Position numbers and translations under genes: made by a program
Part shown: positions 5,495-10,742 of the stretch, in pieces
Position numbering within the stretch: position 1 is the first letter of the stretch
Layout: each line of letters opens with the position of its first letter
Source of the DNA: an uncultured Bacilli bacterium
Lineage (GTDB): Bacteria > Bacillota_I > Bacilli_A > RF39 > UBA660
Length of the DNA stretch: 10,742 nucleotides
Assembly (NCBI GenBank): GCA_944372275.1
Contig: CALVYO010000041.1
Coordinates: 1 to 10,742 of the forward strand
Reading direction: 5' to 3'
The notes under the pieces: model-generated
Told to the model about the DNA's origin: nothing
Database searches by the model: none
The model's input: the letters and a program-made list of their open reading frames with translations, nothing else

Positions 5495-6736
5495 ATGAAA
5501 GAAATAAAAAGAGACGTTTACTTAAATAAAATTATAAATAAAAAGGAAAATGGTCTAATAAAAATAGTAACAGGGATAAGAAGATGTGGGAAATCATATT
5601 TACTTGATCCAATGTATAAAAATTATTTGTTAAATAATGGTGTTCAGGAAGACCATATTATAAAATTAGATTTAGATGAACGTAGAAATAATAAGTATTT
5701 AAATCCTGATGTTTTAGATGAATATATTAGAAGTTTAATAAAAGATAAAAAAACGTATTATGTGATATTAGATGAAATTCAAAAAGTTGATGATTTTGAA
5801 TCAATATTAAACGGATTTTTGCATATACCTAATTTGGATGTATACGTTACAGGAAGTAATTCAAAATTTTTATCTTCGGATATAATTACTGAATTTAGAG
5901 GCCGTGGAGATGAAATTAGAATTTTACCATTAAGTTTTTCTGAATTTTACTCAGCTTATAATGGTAATAAAGAAGAGGCGTGGAACGAATATATAACTTA
6001 TGGAGGATTACCGCGGATATTATCTTATAAAACCGAAGAAGAAAAAAGTGAATATTTAAAAAAATTATTTGAACAAACATATATTAGTGACATAGTTGAA
6101 AGGAACAATGTTCAAAGGATTGAAATTTTAGATTCTCTTGTCAATATTTTAGCTTCTTCCATAGGATCATTAACTAATCCTAGAAAGTTATTCGATACTT
6201 TTATAAGTAATGGTATAAAAGATGTTTCTATTAATACTATAACATCATATATCAATTATTTGAAAGATTCATTTCTTATATCTAAAGCAGAAAGATATGA
6301 TGTGAAGGGAAAAAAATATATTCAAACTCCTTATAAATATTATTTTTCAGATATTGGTCTTAGAAATTGCAGATTAAATTTTCGACAACAAGAAGAAACA
6401 CATATTATGGAAAATATAATATATAATGAATTACTTTATAGAGGTTATAATGTTGATGTTGGTGTGGTTGAAATACGTGATGGAGATAGTAAAAAACAAA
6501 TTGAAATTGATTTTGTTTGTAATCAGTATAATAAAAGATATTATATTCAGTCTGCTCTAAGTTTAGTTTCAAGAGAAAAAACATTGCAAGAAGAAAGACC
6601 ACTATTGAATATCCCTGATAATTTTAAAAAAATAATAGTAGTAAAAGATAATATTAAATCTTGGTTTACTGAAGAGGGTATACTTGTAATAGGTTTACAG
6701 GAATTTTTATTAAATGAAAATAGTTTAAATTTATAG
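5495..6736 (+). CDS. AAA_14/DUF4143 ATP-binding protein
   Basis: A 413-residue protein of the widespread archaeal/bacterial ATPase family with an N-terminal AAA_14 domain and a C-terminal DUF4143 domain; its cellular role is unclear. Visible are Walker A GIRRCGKSYLL (27-37), Walker B YYVILDEIQ (88-96), the sensor-like TGSNSKFLS (119-127) and FRGRGDEIRILPLSFSEFY (134-152). YITYGGLPRIL (166-176), a helical linker, YYFSDIGLRN (282-291) and the nuclease-like tail MENIIYNELLYRGYNV (305-320), IEIDFVC (336-342) and YYIQSALSL (349-357) follow. The tail resembles a PD-(D/E)XK fold in which the lysine position is Q/S, so nuclease activity is doubtful. GGAGG lies 7 nt before ATG 5495. The gene has its own promoter and inverted repeat, and ychF follows after 19 bp. 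It is commonly a scattered accessory gene. Confidence 0.88.
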   Translation: MKEIKRDVYLNKIINKKENGLIKIVTGIRRCGKSYLLDPMYKNYLLNNGVQEDHIIKLDLDERRNNKYLNPDVLDEYIRSLIKDKKTYYVILDEIQKVDDFESILNGFLHIPNLDVYVTGSNSKFLSSDIITEFRGRGDEIRILPLSFSEFYSAYNGNKEEAWNEYITYGGLPRILSYKTEEEKSEYLKKLFEQTYISDIVERNNVQRIEILDSLVNILASSIGSLTNPRKLFDTFISNGIKDVSINTITSYINYLKDSFLISKAERYDVKGKKYIQTPYKYYFSDIGLRNCRLNFRQQEETHIMENIIYNELLYRGYNVDVGVVEIRDGDSKKQIEIDFVCNQYNKRYYIQSALSLVSREKTLQEERPLLNIPDNFKKIIVVKDNIKSWFTEEGILVIGLQEFLLNENSLNL

Positions 6737-6755
6737 TATTTGAAGAGGTGATTTT

Positions 6756-7856
6756 ATGGCTTTAACTGCGGGAATAGTAGGTTTACCTAATGTTGGAAAA
6801 AGTACATTATTTAATGCAATAACAAAACAAAATATATTGGCTGCTAATTATCCTTTTGCTACTATCGAGCCAAATGTCGGTGTCGTAATTGTACCAGATA
6901 AGAGATTAGATTTTTTAAATAATTTATATCAACCTAAAAGTTTAGTGCCAACTGCTTTTGAATTTACCGATATAGCTGGATTAGTAAGTGGTGCTTCACA
7001 CGGTGAAGGTTTAGGAAATAAATTCTTATCACATATAAGAGAAGTAGATGCTATCGTTGAAGTGGTAAGATGTTTTGAAAATAAAAATATCATTCACGTT
7101 GAAAATGATATAGATCCTATTAGAGATATTGAAATAATCAATGTGGAATTAATATTAGCTGATTTAGAAGTAGTAGAAAATAGATTAAATAGAATTGGTA
7201 AAAAAGCAGCAATGTCTAAAGATAAAGAGACAATTAAAGAGGTAGAATTATTAAATAAAGTAAAAGATAATTTAATTAAGAACTTTCCTTTAAGAAGAAT
7301 GGAATTTGATAAAGAAGAATTAAAAATATTAAGACCATTTAATTTTTTGACTTTAAAGCCAATTATCTATATGGCTAATGTAAGTGAAGAAGATTTATTA
7401 AATAAAAATAATCCGTTTGTTATAAAAGTAGAAGGATATGCTGAAGCAGAAAATGCTAAGGTAATTAAAGTATGTGCGAAGATAGAATCTGAATTAAGTG
7501 ATTTAGATGAAGAAGAAAAAACAGTATTTTTAAATGATTTAGGTATTGAAGAAAGTGGCTTAAATAAATTAATAAAAGCAACTTATTCTTTATTAGGATT
7601 AGAAACTTTCTTTACTGCTGGAACTGATGAAGTAAGGGCTTGGACATTTAAAAAAGGTATGAAGGCTCCAGAATGTGCTGGAATTATTCATACCGATTTT
7701 GAAAAAGGATTTATCAAAGCAGAAGTATTTAGTTACTATGATTTAGAAAAATATGGCGATGAAAAATCTGTTAAAGAGGCTGGCAAAGTTAGATTAGAAG
7801 GTAAAGAATATTTGATGCAAGATGGCGATATCTGTTATTTTAGATTTAATAAATAA
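6756..7856 (+). CDS. ychF: YchF/OLA1 P-loop ATPase
   Basis: Ribosome-associated TRAFAC P-loop protein that prefers ATP over GTP; linked to translation and stress responses. At 366 residues it has the usual length. Motifs: G1 GLPNVGKST (9-17), switch I NYPFATIEPNVGVV (31-44), G3 DIAGL (72-76) followed by GASHGEGLGNKFLSHIR (79-95), G4 variant MANVSEEDL with NVSE in place of NKxD, as is typical for the ATP-using family, then a helical coiled-coil insertion and the C-terminal TGS domain (FFTAGTDEVRAWTF to DGDICYFRF). The ribosome site AGAGGTGAT is 4 bp before ATG 6756. Only a weak TATAGT (6732-6737) precedes it, so transcription probably comes mostly from the ATPase promoter. In Bacilli ychF normally lies between the parB cluster and rpsF, as here. 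Confidence 0.96.
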   Translation: MALTAGIVGLPNVGKSTLFNAITKQNILAANYPFATIEPNVGVVIVPDKRLDFLNNLYQPKSLVPTAFEFTDIAGLVSGASHGEGLGNKFLSHIREVDAIVEVVRCFENKNIIHVENDIDPIRDIEIINVELILADLEVVENRLNRIGKKAAMSKDKETIKEVELLNKVKDNLIKNFPLRRMEFDKEELKILRPFNFLTLKPIIYMANVSEEDLLNKNNPFVIKVEGYAEAENAKVIKVCAKIESELSDLDEEEKTVFLNDLGIEESGLNKLIKATYSLLGLETFFTAGTDEVRAWTFKKGMKAPECAGIIHTDFEKGFIKAEVFSYYDLEKYGDEKSVKEAGKVRLEGKEYLMQDGDICYFRFNK

Positions 7857-8321
7857 AGTTGCTACCACATCTATTATAAATAATATAATTAGAATATAAG
7901 TAAAATATTTAGGTATTTTACTTATTATTTTATCTAATAACGGTTTAATATAATATACTAAAACAATACTACTTAATCCCCATATTAAAGCCATTTCTAC
8001 TGCAATATATTTGCCGATATTTAATTTATAATCCGTGTAATCCCAAAATGTTATATTAAATATAAATTCAATTAAATAACCACCTAATGCTTCAATAAAT
8101 GTCAATATAAAACTACAATTAATAAACAATAATATTACTTTTAATATTTTATTTATTCTTAATTTGGTAATATATTTGTTTATTAATAATATTATAATAC
8201 TTCCGATTCCGTAAATAGGAGTCCACCACCCTAATAGAATACCACTATTACTGTTCATTATAAAAGTTTCTATTAAATGACCGATAAATGACATAATAAA
8301 AAAATAATTTATATAATACAA
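7794..8321 (-). CDS. Putative ABC transporter permease-like membrane protein (ABC_trans_CmpB family, PF06541)
   Basis: A 175-residue polytopic membrane protein of unknown function with the family signature WDYTD (93-97), preceded by FIEALGGYLIEFIF (75-88) and followed by KPLLDKIISKIP (126-137). The N-terminal SFIGHLIETF and LGWWTPIYGIGS (30-41) blocks are also typical. About five hydrophobic segments are seen. The start is taken as TTG 8321: AAGGTGAT lies 4 nt upstream, and a GTG at 8330 would fall inside that site, while ATG 8294 has none. The gene is convergent with ychF and overlaps it by 63 bp, so its last 20 residues are encoded opposite the ychF C-terminus. It is the only leftward gene in the window and is divergent from the MazF-like gene. 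Despite the family name, no ATPase partner is present. Confidence 0.82.
   Translation of the reverse strand: MYYINYFFIMSFIGHLIETFIMNSNSGILLGWWTPIYGIGSIIILLINKYITKLRINKILKVILLFINCSFILTFIEALGGYLIEFIFNITFWDYTDYKLNIGKYIAVEMALIWGLSSIVLVYYIKPLLDKIISKIPKYFTYILIILFIIDVVATLFIKSKITDIAILHQIFFTF
7896..7930. terminator. 12-bp hairpin behind ychF, inside the convergent gene
   Basis: ATAAGTAAAATA (7896-7907) and TATTTTACTTAT (7914-7925) form a perfect 12-bp stem with loop TTTAGG, followed on the plus strand by TATTTTATCT. It lies 40 bp after the ychF stop and could end that transcript. On the minus strand it is coding sequence (ISKIPKYFTY) of the CmpB-type protein. The stem has only two G-C pairs. Confidence 0.4.
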
Positions 8322-8344
8322 TTTAATCACCTTTATTAGTTTGT

Positions 8345-8372
8345 ACTATATTCTAAAAAATATTGACATTAA
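8345..8372 (-). promoter_or_regulatory. Possible promoter of the CmpB-type gene
   Basis: The minus strand shows TATAGT at 8350-8345 with a poor -35 (TTAATG at 8372-8367, 16-bp spacer). It would back onto and share bases with the strong rightward -35, so the two promoters could compete. Weak evidence. Confidence 0.25.
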
Positions 8373-8391
8373 CTTATAATTAATATATAAT
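8363..8391 (+). promoter_or_regulatory. Consensus sigma-A promoter, TTGACA-N17-TATAAT
   Basis: TTGACA (8363-8368) and TATAAT (8386-8391) are both perfect and 17 bp apart. The predicted start near 8398 falls on the first base of GAGGTGAT (8398-8405), so the leader is only about 11 nt. It should be strong unless repressed, and drives the MazF-like, HipA-like and HIRAN genes. Confidence 0.8.
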
Positions 8392-8395
8392 TAAT
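8375..8395 (+). repeat. Tandem 10-bp direct repeat over the -10
   Basis: TATAATTAAT occurs at 8375-8384 and again at 8386-8395, 11 bp apart (one helical turn). The second copy contains the -10. This is a plausible operator for cooperative binding, although AT-rich DNA can produce such repeats by chance. Confidence 0.45.
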
Positions 8396-8408
8396 TTGAG
8401 GTGATTCT

Positions 8409-8861
8409 ATGAATATAATAGAACTTGCGAAAAAAAATAATTTGATAAAAGAATTAAAAGATGTAGATATAATAGAAGATAATTCTATATATTTAAATGA
8501 TGAAGAAAATGTATATAATTTTAAATATAATGTTGGTGATATTGTATTTGTTAAAAAATATATTTATAGTGATGGGACCAATGGCTCTAATCATTTATTT
8601 TTAATAATTGAAGATAATTATATAGTTAGTATGGATTATTTTTGTTTATTAATTTCTTCACAATTAGATAAATTAAAATATAAGACAAATTTATTTTTAG
8701 CTAAAGATTGTATAAACAATTTAAAAAAAGATAGTATTGTAAAATTAAATAATATATATAGGAAAGAAAATGAGGATATATTATTTAAAGTAGGCGAAGT
8801 TACTAAAGAAAAATTAGATATATATCGTGATACTTTTATAAAAATGTATAGCAATTATTAA
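8409..8861 (+). CDS. Divergent MazF/PemK-fold-like protein
   Basis: A 150-residue cytoplasmic protein that I place only tentatively. From residue 41 it follows the order of a PemK/MazF barrel: VGDIVFV (42-48), an HLFLIIEDN strand (62-70) where MazF has RPxLVI, LLISS (80-84), LKKDSIVKLNNIYR (105-118) and a final KVGEVTKEKLD (127-137). The RP motif of active MazF is replaced by NH, so ribonuclease activity is uncertain. The first 35 residues (MNIIELAKKNNLIKELKDV onward) are an added helix plus acidic segment that could be regulatory. It has a perfect promoter, a GAGGTGAT site 3 nt before the start and a very short leader. No antitoxin-like small gene adjoins it; the HipA-like gene follows after 37 bp on the same strand. 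Confidence 0.5.
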   Translation: MNIIELAKKNNLIKELKDVDIIEDNSIYLNDEENVYNFKYNVGDIVFVKKYIYSDGTNGSNHLFLIIEDNYIVSMDYFCLLISSQLDKLKYKTNLFLAKDCINNLKKDSIVKLNNIYRKENEDILFKVGEVTKEKLDIYRDTFIKMYSNY

Positions 8862-8871
8862 GAAAAAAATG

Positions 8872-8894
8872 TATAATATTATGTAGAGTAGGTG
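8872..8894 (+). promoter_or_regulatory. Possible internal -10 and ribosome site before the HipA-like gene
   Basis: A perfect TATAAT stands at 8872-8877 without a recognisable -35 at 16-18 bp. AGGTG at 8890-8894 is the ribosome site, 4 nt before the ATG and weaker than those of the neighbours. The gene may be expressed both from here and by read-through from the consensus promoter. Confidence 0.3.
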
Positions 8895-8898
8895 TATT

Positions 8899-9753
8899 AT
8901 GAATAAATATCCGATAAAAAAAGTAAAAAAGGATTTTGAATTTCTAGATATAACAATTAATATTAAAGGTTCGCGTTCCAAAAAAATGGCAATTGATAAT
9001 AAAGGAAATAAAGCAATTTTTAAATATCAGGGTTTAGGTTATTTATCTAGCGAATCTTGTTCTGAAAAACTATGTTATGAGATTGCAAAAATACTTGGAT
9101 ATGAATGCGCTAGAATTGAATTTGCTAAAGATAATGAAGAAGTATTAGGAATACTAAATTATTTATTTGTTGACATATCTAATATTGAACATATTGATGC
9201 GGTATCTTATTTGAATAAACATAGTGATGAAAGACCAATATTTTATACTATTTCAAATATAAAAAAAGTGTTGGATAATCTTGATAAAAATTTGTTTGCT
9301 CAATTTATAAGAATAATGGTTTTTGATGCTCTAGTAGGAGAACAAGATCGGCACGAAGAAAATTGGGGAATAAGAAAAATTGAAAATAAATATGAAATAT
9401 CGCCTTTGTATGACAATGGTGATAGCTTATTAACAAATTTCAAAAATGATGATTTCGCTAAAAAATATTATGAAGGAACAAGAAATTTTGATAATTATAT
9501 TAAAAATAGTAAGACATTAGTATATAAAGAAGATAACAAAACGAAATATAAACATTTTGAATTGATTGAATATTTAAATGAAAATTACAGGAATATTGTG
9601 CAAAATGAAATGTTAAATTTGAAAAAATTAACAAACGAAAAAATAGAGAAAATTGTAAATAAAATTCCAGACGAGTTATTAACGGATAAACACAAAGAAT
9701 TTATAATTATTTATTTAAAAAAAAGAAGAGATTTATTATTGGATATTAAATAA
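8899..9753 (+). CDS. Stand-alone HipA-type serine/threonine kinase domain (HipA_C/CtkA-like)
   Basis: A 284-residue protein with the HipA C-terminal kinase core but without the usual HipA N-terminal domain; full HipA is about 440 residues. Visible: a glycine/serine loop IKGSRSKKMAID (22-33), AIFKYQGLG with the candidate ATP lysine K42, SEKLCYEIAKILGYECARIEF (55-75), the catalytic loop GEQDRHEENWGI (148-159, D150 and N155) and the metal motif SPLYDNGDSL (168-177, D172). HipA phosphorylates glutamyl-tRNA synthetase, and CtkA of Helicobacter is a related short kinase; the target here is unknown. No HipB-type helix-turn-helix antitoxin adjoins it. The HIRAN gene follows after 13 bp with a strong ribosome site, so the two are co-expressed and probably work together. 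All key kinase residues appear intact. Confidence 0.85.
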   Translation: MNKYPIKKVKKDFEFLDITINIKGSRSKKMAIDNKGNKAIFKYQGLGYLSSESCSEKLCYEIAKILGYECARIEFAKDNEEVLGILNYLFVDISNIEHIDAVSYLNKHSDERPIFYTISNIKKVLDNLDKNLFAQFIRIMVFDALVGEQDRHEENWGIRKIENKYEISPLYDNGDSLLTNFKNDDFAKKYYEGTRNFDNYIKNSKTLVYKEDNKTKYKHFELIEYLNENYRNIVQNEMLNLKKLTNEKIEKIVNKIPDELLTDKHKEFIIIYLKKRRDLLLDIK

Positions 9754-9766
9754 CTGAGGTGATAGA

Positions 9767-10444
9767 ATGAAAAATGAAATGTGGCTTATTTGGAAACAAC
9801 CTGAAACAAGAAGAAGATATAAGGTAGGAATTTTAAAGTATGATAATTGTGAATATGTTTTTAAGTATATTAATCCAGAATTGAAAGATGCGAAAGAAGC
9901 AGGTTTTGAATATTTTCCAGGATTTGATAATACAACTCAAATTTATAAAAGTGCTGAATTATTTGCTAATATTGAAACTAGATTACCAAATTTTAAGAGA
10001 CCTGATTATTTGGAAATTTTGAATGCATACAATTTAAATAAAGATTCAAATAAATTAGAAATTTTACGAGCAACTAAAGGAAGATTAATTACAGATAATT
10101 ACGAATTTGTTCCCTCTTTTGATACTAACAAAATTGAATTTGATGTTGCAGGAACAAGGCATTGTAAAGATGTAAAAAAATGCATTAATTTAATTAAAGT
10201 TAATGATAAACTGTTATTGGAACTAGAACCAGAAAATACTTATGATCCAAATGCGATTAAGGTTATTTTAGAAAAAAATGGAAAAAAATATCATTTGGGA
10301 TATGTTCCAAGATATTATGCTGAATATCTATCTGATTTATTAAAAAATAATATTAAATATTCAGCTATGATTCAAAGTTTAAATTTTGAAAGTAAGTTTA
10401 GTGATGAGGACATTAATGCTTATGTGAAATTGATTTTTGATTAA
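9767..10444 (+). CDS. HIRAN-domain protein with a HipA-N-like amino-terminal region
   Basis: A 225-residue protein. The C-terminal half is a HIRAN domain: EFDVAGTRHC (124-133), LLLELEPENTYDPNAIKV (149-166) with the family's N-x-YDPNAI core, and HLGYVPRYYAEYLSDLL (176-192). HIRAN domains bind DNA ends or 3' single strands in HLTF-type proteins and also occur as stand-alone bacterial versions. The N-terminal half reads YKVGILKYDNCEYVFKY (18-34), EYFPGFDN (48-55), YKSAELFANIETRLPN (60-75) and ATKGRLITDNYEF (102-114). I see in this the order of the HipA amino-terminal domain (VGxLxYd...FxYd...ys..LF..ll). That homology is my inference. GAGGTGAT lies 3 nt before ATG 9767. The gene could supply in trans the part missing from the upstream kinase. 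Confidence 0.78.
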   Translation: MKNEMWLIWKQPETRRRYKVGILKYDNCEYVFKYINPELKDAKEAGFEYFPGFDNTTQIYKSAELFANIETRLPNFKRPDYLEILNAYNLNKDSNKLEILRATKGRLITDNYEFVPSFDTNKIEFDVAGTRHCKDVKKCINLIKVNDKLLLELEPENTYDPNAIKVILEKNGKKYHLGYVPRYYAEYLSDLLKNNIKYSAMIQSLNFESKFSDEDINAYVKLIFD

Positions 10445-10450
10445 AAACTA

Positions 10451-10479
10451 TTTACTTTTTAAAATAAGTTTGCTATAAT
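10451..10479 (+). promoter_or_regulatory. rpsF operon promoter
   Basis: TTTACT (10451-10456) and a perfect TATAAT (10474-10479) are 17 bp apart, with an extended TGC before the -10 (10471-10473). Transcription would begin near 10486, leaving a leader of about 64 nt. The promoter starts 7 bp after the HIRAN stop. Confidence 0.75.
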
Positions 10480-10485
10480 CTTAAA

Positions 10486-10549
10486 CGAGTAAGAAATTTA
10501 CTCCTTGCTTTTACTTGTAAAAGCCAATAGTCCATAAGGAGGTGTTAAG
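10486..10549 (+). ncRNA. rpsF leader, probable S6:S18 autoregulatory structure
   Basis: Three pairings are visible. Hairpin 1 is GAGTAA (10487-10492) with TTACTC (10498-10503). Hairpin 2 is GCTTTTA (10507-10513) with TAAAAGC (10518-10524). A closing stem pairs CTCCTT (10501-10506) with the ribosome site AAGGAG (10536-10541), enclosing hairpin 2 and leaving the one-sided loop CAATAGTCCAT. Hairpin 1 and the closing stem compete for CTC (10501-10503), so the leader can switch between an open and a hidden ribosome site. Binding of the S6:S18 pair to rpsF leaders is known in many bacteria; that this leader belongs to that class is inferred from position and architecture. Confidence 0.65.
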
Positions 10550-10742
10550 ATGCGTAAATATGAAATTATGTTTATAGCAAGACCAACTTTATCAGTTGAA
10601 GAAAAGAAAAGTGTAATTACTAAATTTTCTAAAATTTTAACAGATAATAAGGCTACTATAATTAATGAAAAAGATATGGGACAAAGAGAATTAGCTTATG
10701 AAATTAAAGATTTCAAATCAGGTTTCTATTATGTTATTACTC
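10550..10742 (+). CDS. rpsF: 30S ribosomal protein S6, 5' part only
   Basis: The first 64 codons of ribosomal protein S6; the gene runs off the right edge. MRKYEIMFIARPTLSVEEKK matches the typical S6 start (family MRxYEiMfIlrPxl). The region GQRELAYEIKDFKSGFYYVI, in which GxRxLAYpI and xGxYyv are family hallmarks, lies near the end of the visible part. S6 sits on the 30S platform with S18. In Bacilli rpsF is followed by ssb and rpsR, which would lie just outside. AAGGAGG (10536-10542) lies 7 nt before ATG 10550. It has its own promoter and a leader able to mask the ribosome site. Confidence 0.95.
   Translation, partial: MRKYEIMFIARPTLSVEEKKSVITKFSKILTDNKATIINEKDMGQRELAYEIKDFKSGFYYVIT

Noticed and set aside
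6405..6602. Minus-strand open frame of 65 codons inside the DUF4143 ATPase gene
   Set aside because: Shadow of the DUF4143 coding region; low-complexity product and no start signal.
8636..8854. Minus-strand open frame of 72 codons inside the MazF-like gene
   Set aside because: Shadow of the plus-strand gene, which has a strong promoter and ribosome site; the minus frame has neither.
1..10742. parS site for ParB
   Set aside because: I looked for TGTTTCACGTGAAACA-like palindromes and saw none; isolated CACG tetramers lack the flanking dyad.

Overview
The window reads as the chromosome of a very AT-rich, low-GC Gram-positive-type bacterium (Bacilli/Mollicutes-like, possibly an uncultured gut lineage). 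Codon use is strongly A/T-ending and Shine-Dalgarno sites have the form (A)GAGGTGAT. UGA serves as a stop codon (parB and the Panacea gene end in TGA), so the code is standard rather than the Mycoplasma code. The skeleton parA-parB-mscS-DUF951-ychF-rpsF is, as far as I recall, the origin-proximal gene order of Firmicutes. This places the window close to oriC.

Layout: (1) 1-234 is an intergenic region between a probable leftward gene just outside the window and parA. It holds a cluster of DnaA-box-like 9-mers, two inverted repeats and the parA promoter. (2) 235-4352 is a tight rightward operon with overlaps and 4-8 nt gaps: parA, parB, a small MscS channel, a 60-residue cysteine protein (DUF951) and an AbgT-family transporter, closed by a hairpin terminator. 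(3) 4395-5266 is a two-gene toxin-antitoxin cassette (Panacea-domain antitoxin plus MazF/PemK-like toxin) with its own promoter. The cassette is bracketed by two near-identical 38/39-bp copies of the AbgT terminator. (4) 5495-6736 encodes an AAA_14/DUF4143 ATPase. Its promoter borrows its -35 from the second terminator copy and is followed by a 14-bp perfect inverted repeat. (5) 6756-7856 is ychF, 19 bp behind the ATPase gene. (6) A leftward membrane-protein gene (ABC_trans_CmpB family) overlaps the ychF 3' end by 63 bp. (7) A perfect TTGACA-N17-TATAAT promoter drives three genes: a divergent MazF/PemK-fold-like protein, a stand-alone HipA-type kinase domain, and a protein combining a possible HipA-N-like region with a HIRAN domain. 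(8) A promoter, a structured leader that can hide the ribosome binding site, and the first 64 codons of rpsF end the window.

Two accessory, defence- or persistence-like blocks have therefore been placed into a conserved housekeeping neighbourhood: one between DUF951 and ychF, the other between ychF and rpsF. The most interesting candidates for a little-described system are the orphan HipA-kinase plus HipA-N-like/HIRAN pair with its MazF-like leader gene, and the terminator-bracketed Panacea/PemK cassette. No tRNA, rRNA, CRISPR array, IS element or consensus parS site was seen.
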